NCBI GenBank assembly: GCA_905160935.1
Contig: CAJHZI010000705.1
Coordinates: forward strand, 1,965,001 to 2,029,000
Origin: Enchytraeus crypticus
Lineage: Eukaryota; Annelida; Clitellata; Enchytraeida; Enchytraeidae
Direction of reading: 5' to 3'
DNA: 64,000 bases
Every line of letters begins with the position of its first letter. Position 1 is the stretch's first letter. The position numbers and the translations under genes were made by a program. Positions 63,135 to 64,000 of this stretch are shown here, one piece after another. The notes beneath the pieces were generated by a model, which was not told the DNA's origin, made no database searches, and saw only the letters and a list, made by a program, of their open reading frames with translations.

Positions 63135-63500
63135 CATAGAATAACATATCAGCATAACATAGAACTACATCATATCACATCACAATATATGCGATAACAT
63201 GGGATAACATACCAGCATGATATATGCGATAACATAAAGCTCATCATATCACTCACAATATATGCGATAACATAAAACTACATATATCATAATATTTGAG
63301 ATAATTTAAAACTATATAATATCATAATATATGAGATACTTGTAGCTTAGAACAATATCATATCATAATATATGCGATAACATCTCAGCATAATATATGC
63401 GATAATAATTAATTACATCATGTCGTAGAATATGCGATATCTTGCAAAATAATATAACATCAAAAACATCATATCGTAATACACGCGACACCATAGAATT
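63135..63500. repeat. Imperfect AT-rich tandem array upstream of ErbB exon
   Basis: Repeats of ATAATATATGCGATAACAT spaced about 40-60 bp, with ACATCATATC between. Begins about 10 bp from the acceptor of the exon at 63127. Confidence 0.8.
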
Positions 63501-63581
63501 ACTTATTCTATCACAATATTATACTGTATACATATATTATCTCGCTCCATATCACGCTTATTATATCCCACTACGATAAGA

Positions 63582-63583
63582 TA

Positions 63584-63637
<54 letters not shown>
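63582..63637. repeat. (TA)n microsatellite
   Basis: About 54 bp of TA immediately before the SINE F copy. Confidence 0.95.
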
Positions 63638-63638
<1 letters not shown>

Positions 63639-63639
63639 G

Positions 63640-64000
63640 TGCAGTGCACTGCCAAGTGGCAGGTTCAAGGTACATATTCATACTCAAAGTCTGCTTTCTC
63701 GCTCCATAGGATCTAAAGATCTAAAGTTGATCTACTTGTTGATCTAAAGAGTGCTCCATAGGAGCACTCTTTAGATCAACAAGTTAATCCCTTCACAAAG
63801 GCTATGCCTCATTCATACCTTATGCAGCCTATGGCTTGGGAAAATTATGGCTTCTGAGGTGGTTTCCCGTTGCCTTCCTCAGTTAGGTGGATTAATTACC
63901 ATTTAATCGTGGGGGAAAATATTTCATGGTGAGGTGGGTCCCCTCTTGCCATCCTCAGCGCCTGCCTTTAGTCGCCTCTTACGTACACGCGGAAGATTGT
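63640..64000 (-). mobile_element. SINE family F, 5' end cut by window edge
   Basis: Reverse copy of 43070-43440: GTGCACTGCCAAGTGGCAGG, CATACTCAAAGTCTGCTTTC, TATGGCTTCTGAGGTGG, TTTAGTCGCCTCTTACGTAC. A local inverted duplication TGCTCCATAGGAGCACTCTT lies near 63752-63770. Confidence 0.75.

Noticed and set aside
63128-64000. Possible further upstream ErbB exon
   Set aside because: Searched for L1 or first cysteine-rich domain residues on the minus strand; only the AT-rich array, a TA tract and SINE F are present.

Overview
The window is nuclear DNA of an invertebrate animal. It is AT-rich and crowded with microsatellites, SINEs and decayed transposons. The only recognisable host genes are split by many introns with GT-AG borders. 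I cannot name the species. The receptor gene is ErbB-like throughout, with kinase introns at places I recall from human EGFR. Frequent TACATGTA words and an RTE-type LINE are compatible with a lophotrochozoan such as a mollusc, but this is weak evidence.

Layout. Positions 1-23,600 hold no gene I can support, only repeats: a 2.37-kb hAT-like element (3490-5862) with a smaller element nested in it, a 12/24-bp tandem array (2396-2765), tRNA-derived SINEs, LINE 3' fragments and long AT microsatellites. A minus-strand ankyrin-repeat gene spans 36133 to 23614. Nine exons can be joined in frame from an ATG to a TAG, giving about 1,145 residues and 34 consecutive ankyrin repeats with no other domain. 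Its introns carry SINEs, a 1.5-kb hAT-like element and a 14-bp minisatellite. From 36.2 to 47.2 kb there is an intergenic transposon zone: two copies of an RTE-type LINE, a Tc1/mariner-type element with 300-bp inverted repeats, a full-length SINE, and an 18-bp tandem array that runs into an almost perfect 228-bp palindrome (45601-46066).

From 63127 down to 47304, also on the minus strand, lies most of an EGFR/ErbB receptor tyrosine kinase. Seventeen exons join in frame: second ligand-binding L domain, cysteine-rich domain IV, transmembrane helix, juxtamembrane segment, a kinase domain with its catalytic residues intact, and a tyrosine-containing tail. The 5' exons (signal peptide, first L domain, first cysteine-rich domain) lie beyond position 64000.

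The two host genes share a strand but nothing shows that they work together. The most unusual feature is at the intron edges. Several ErbB introns carry tandem arrays whose first unit contains the exon's own splice acceptor, and many SINE or LINE ends stop within about 40 bp of a splice site. Several different SINE families also end in the same short motif (GAGGAA-C-GACGTTAA), and one SINE shares a terminal hairpin with the resident RTE LINE.
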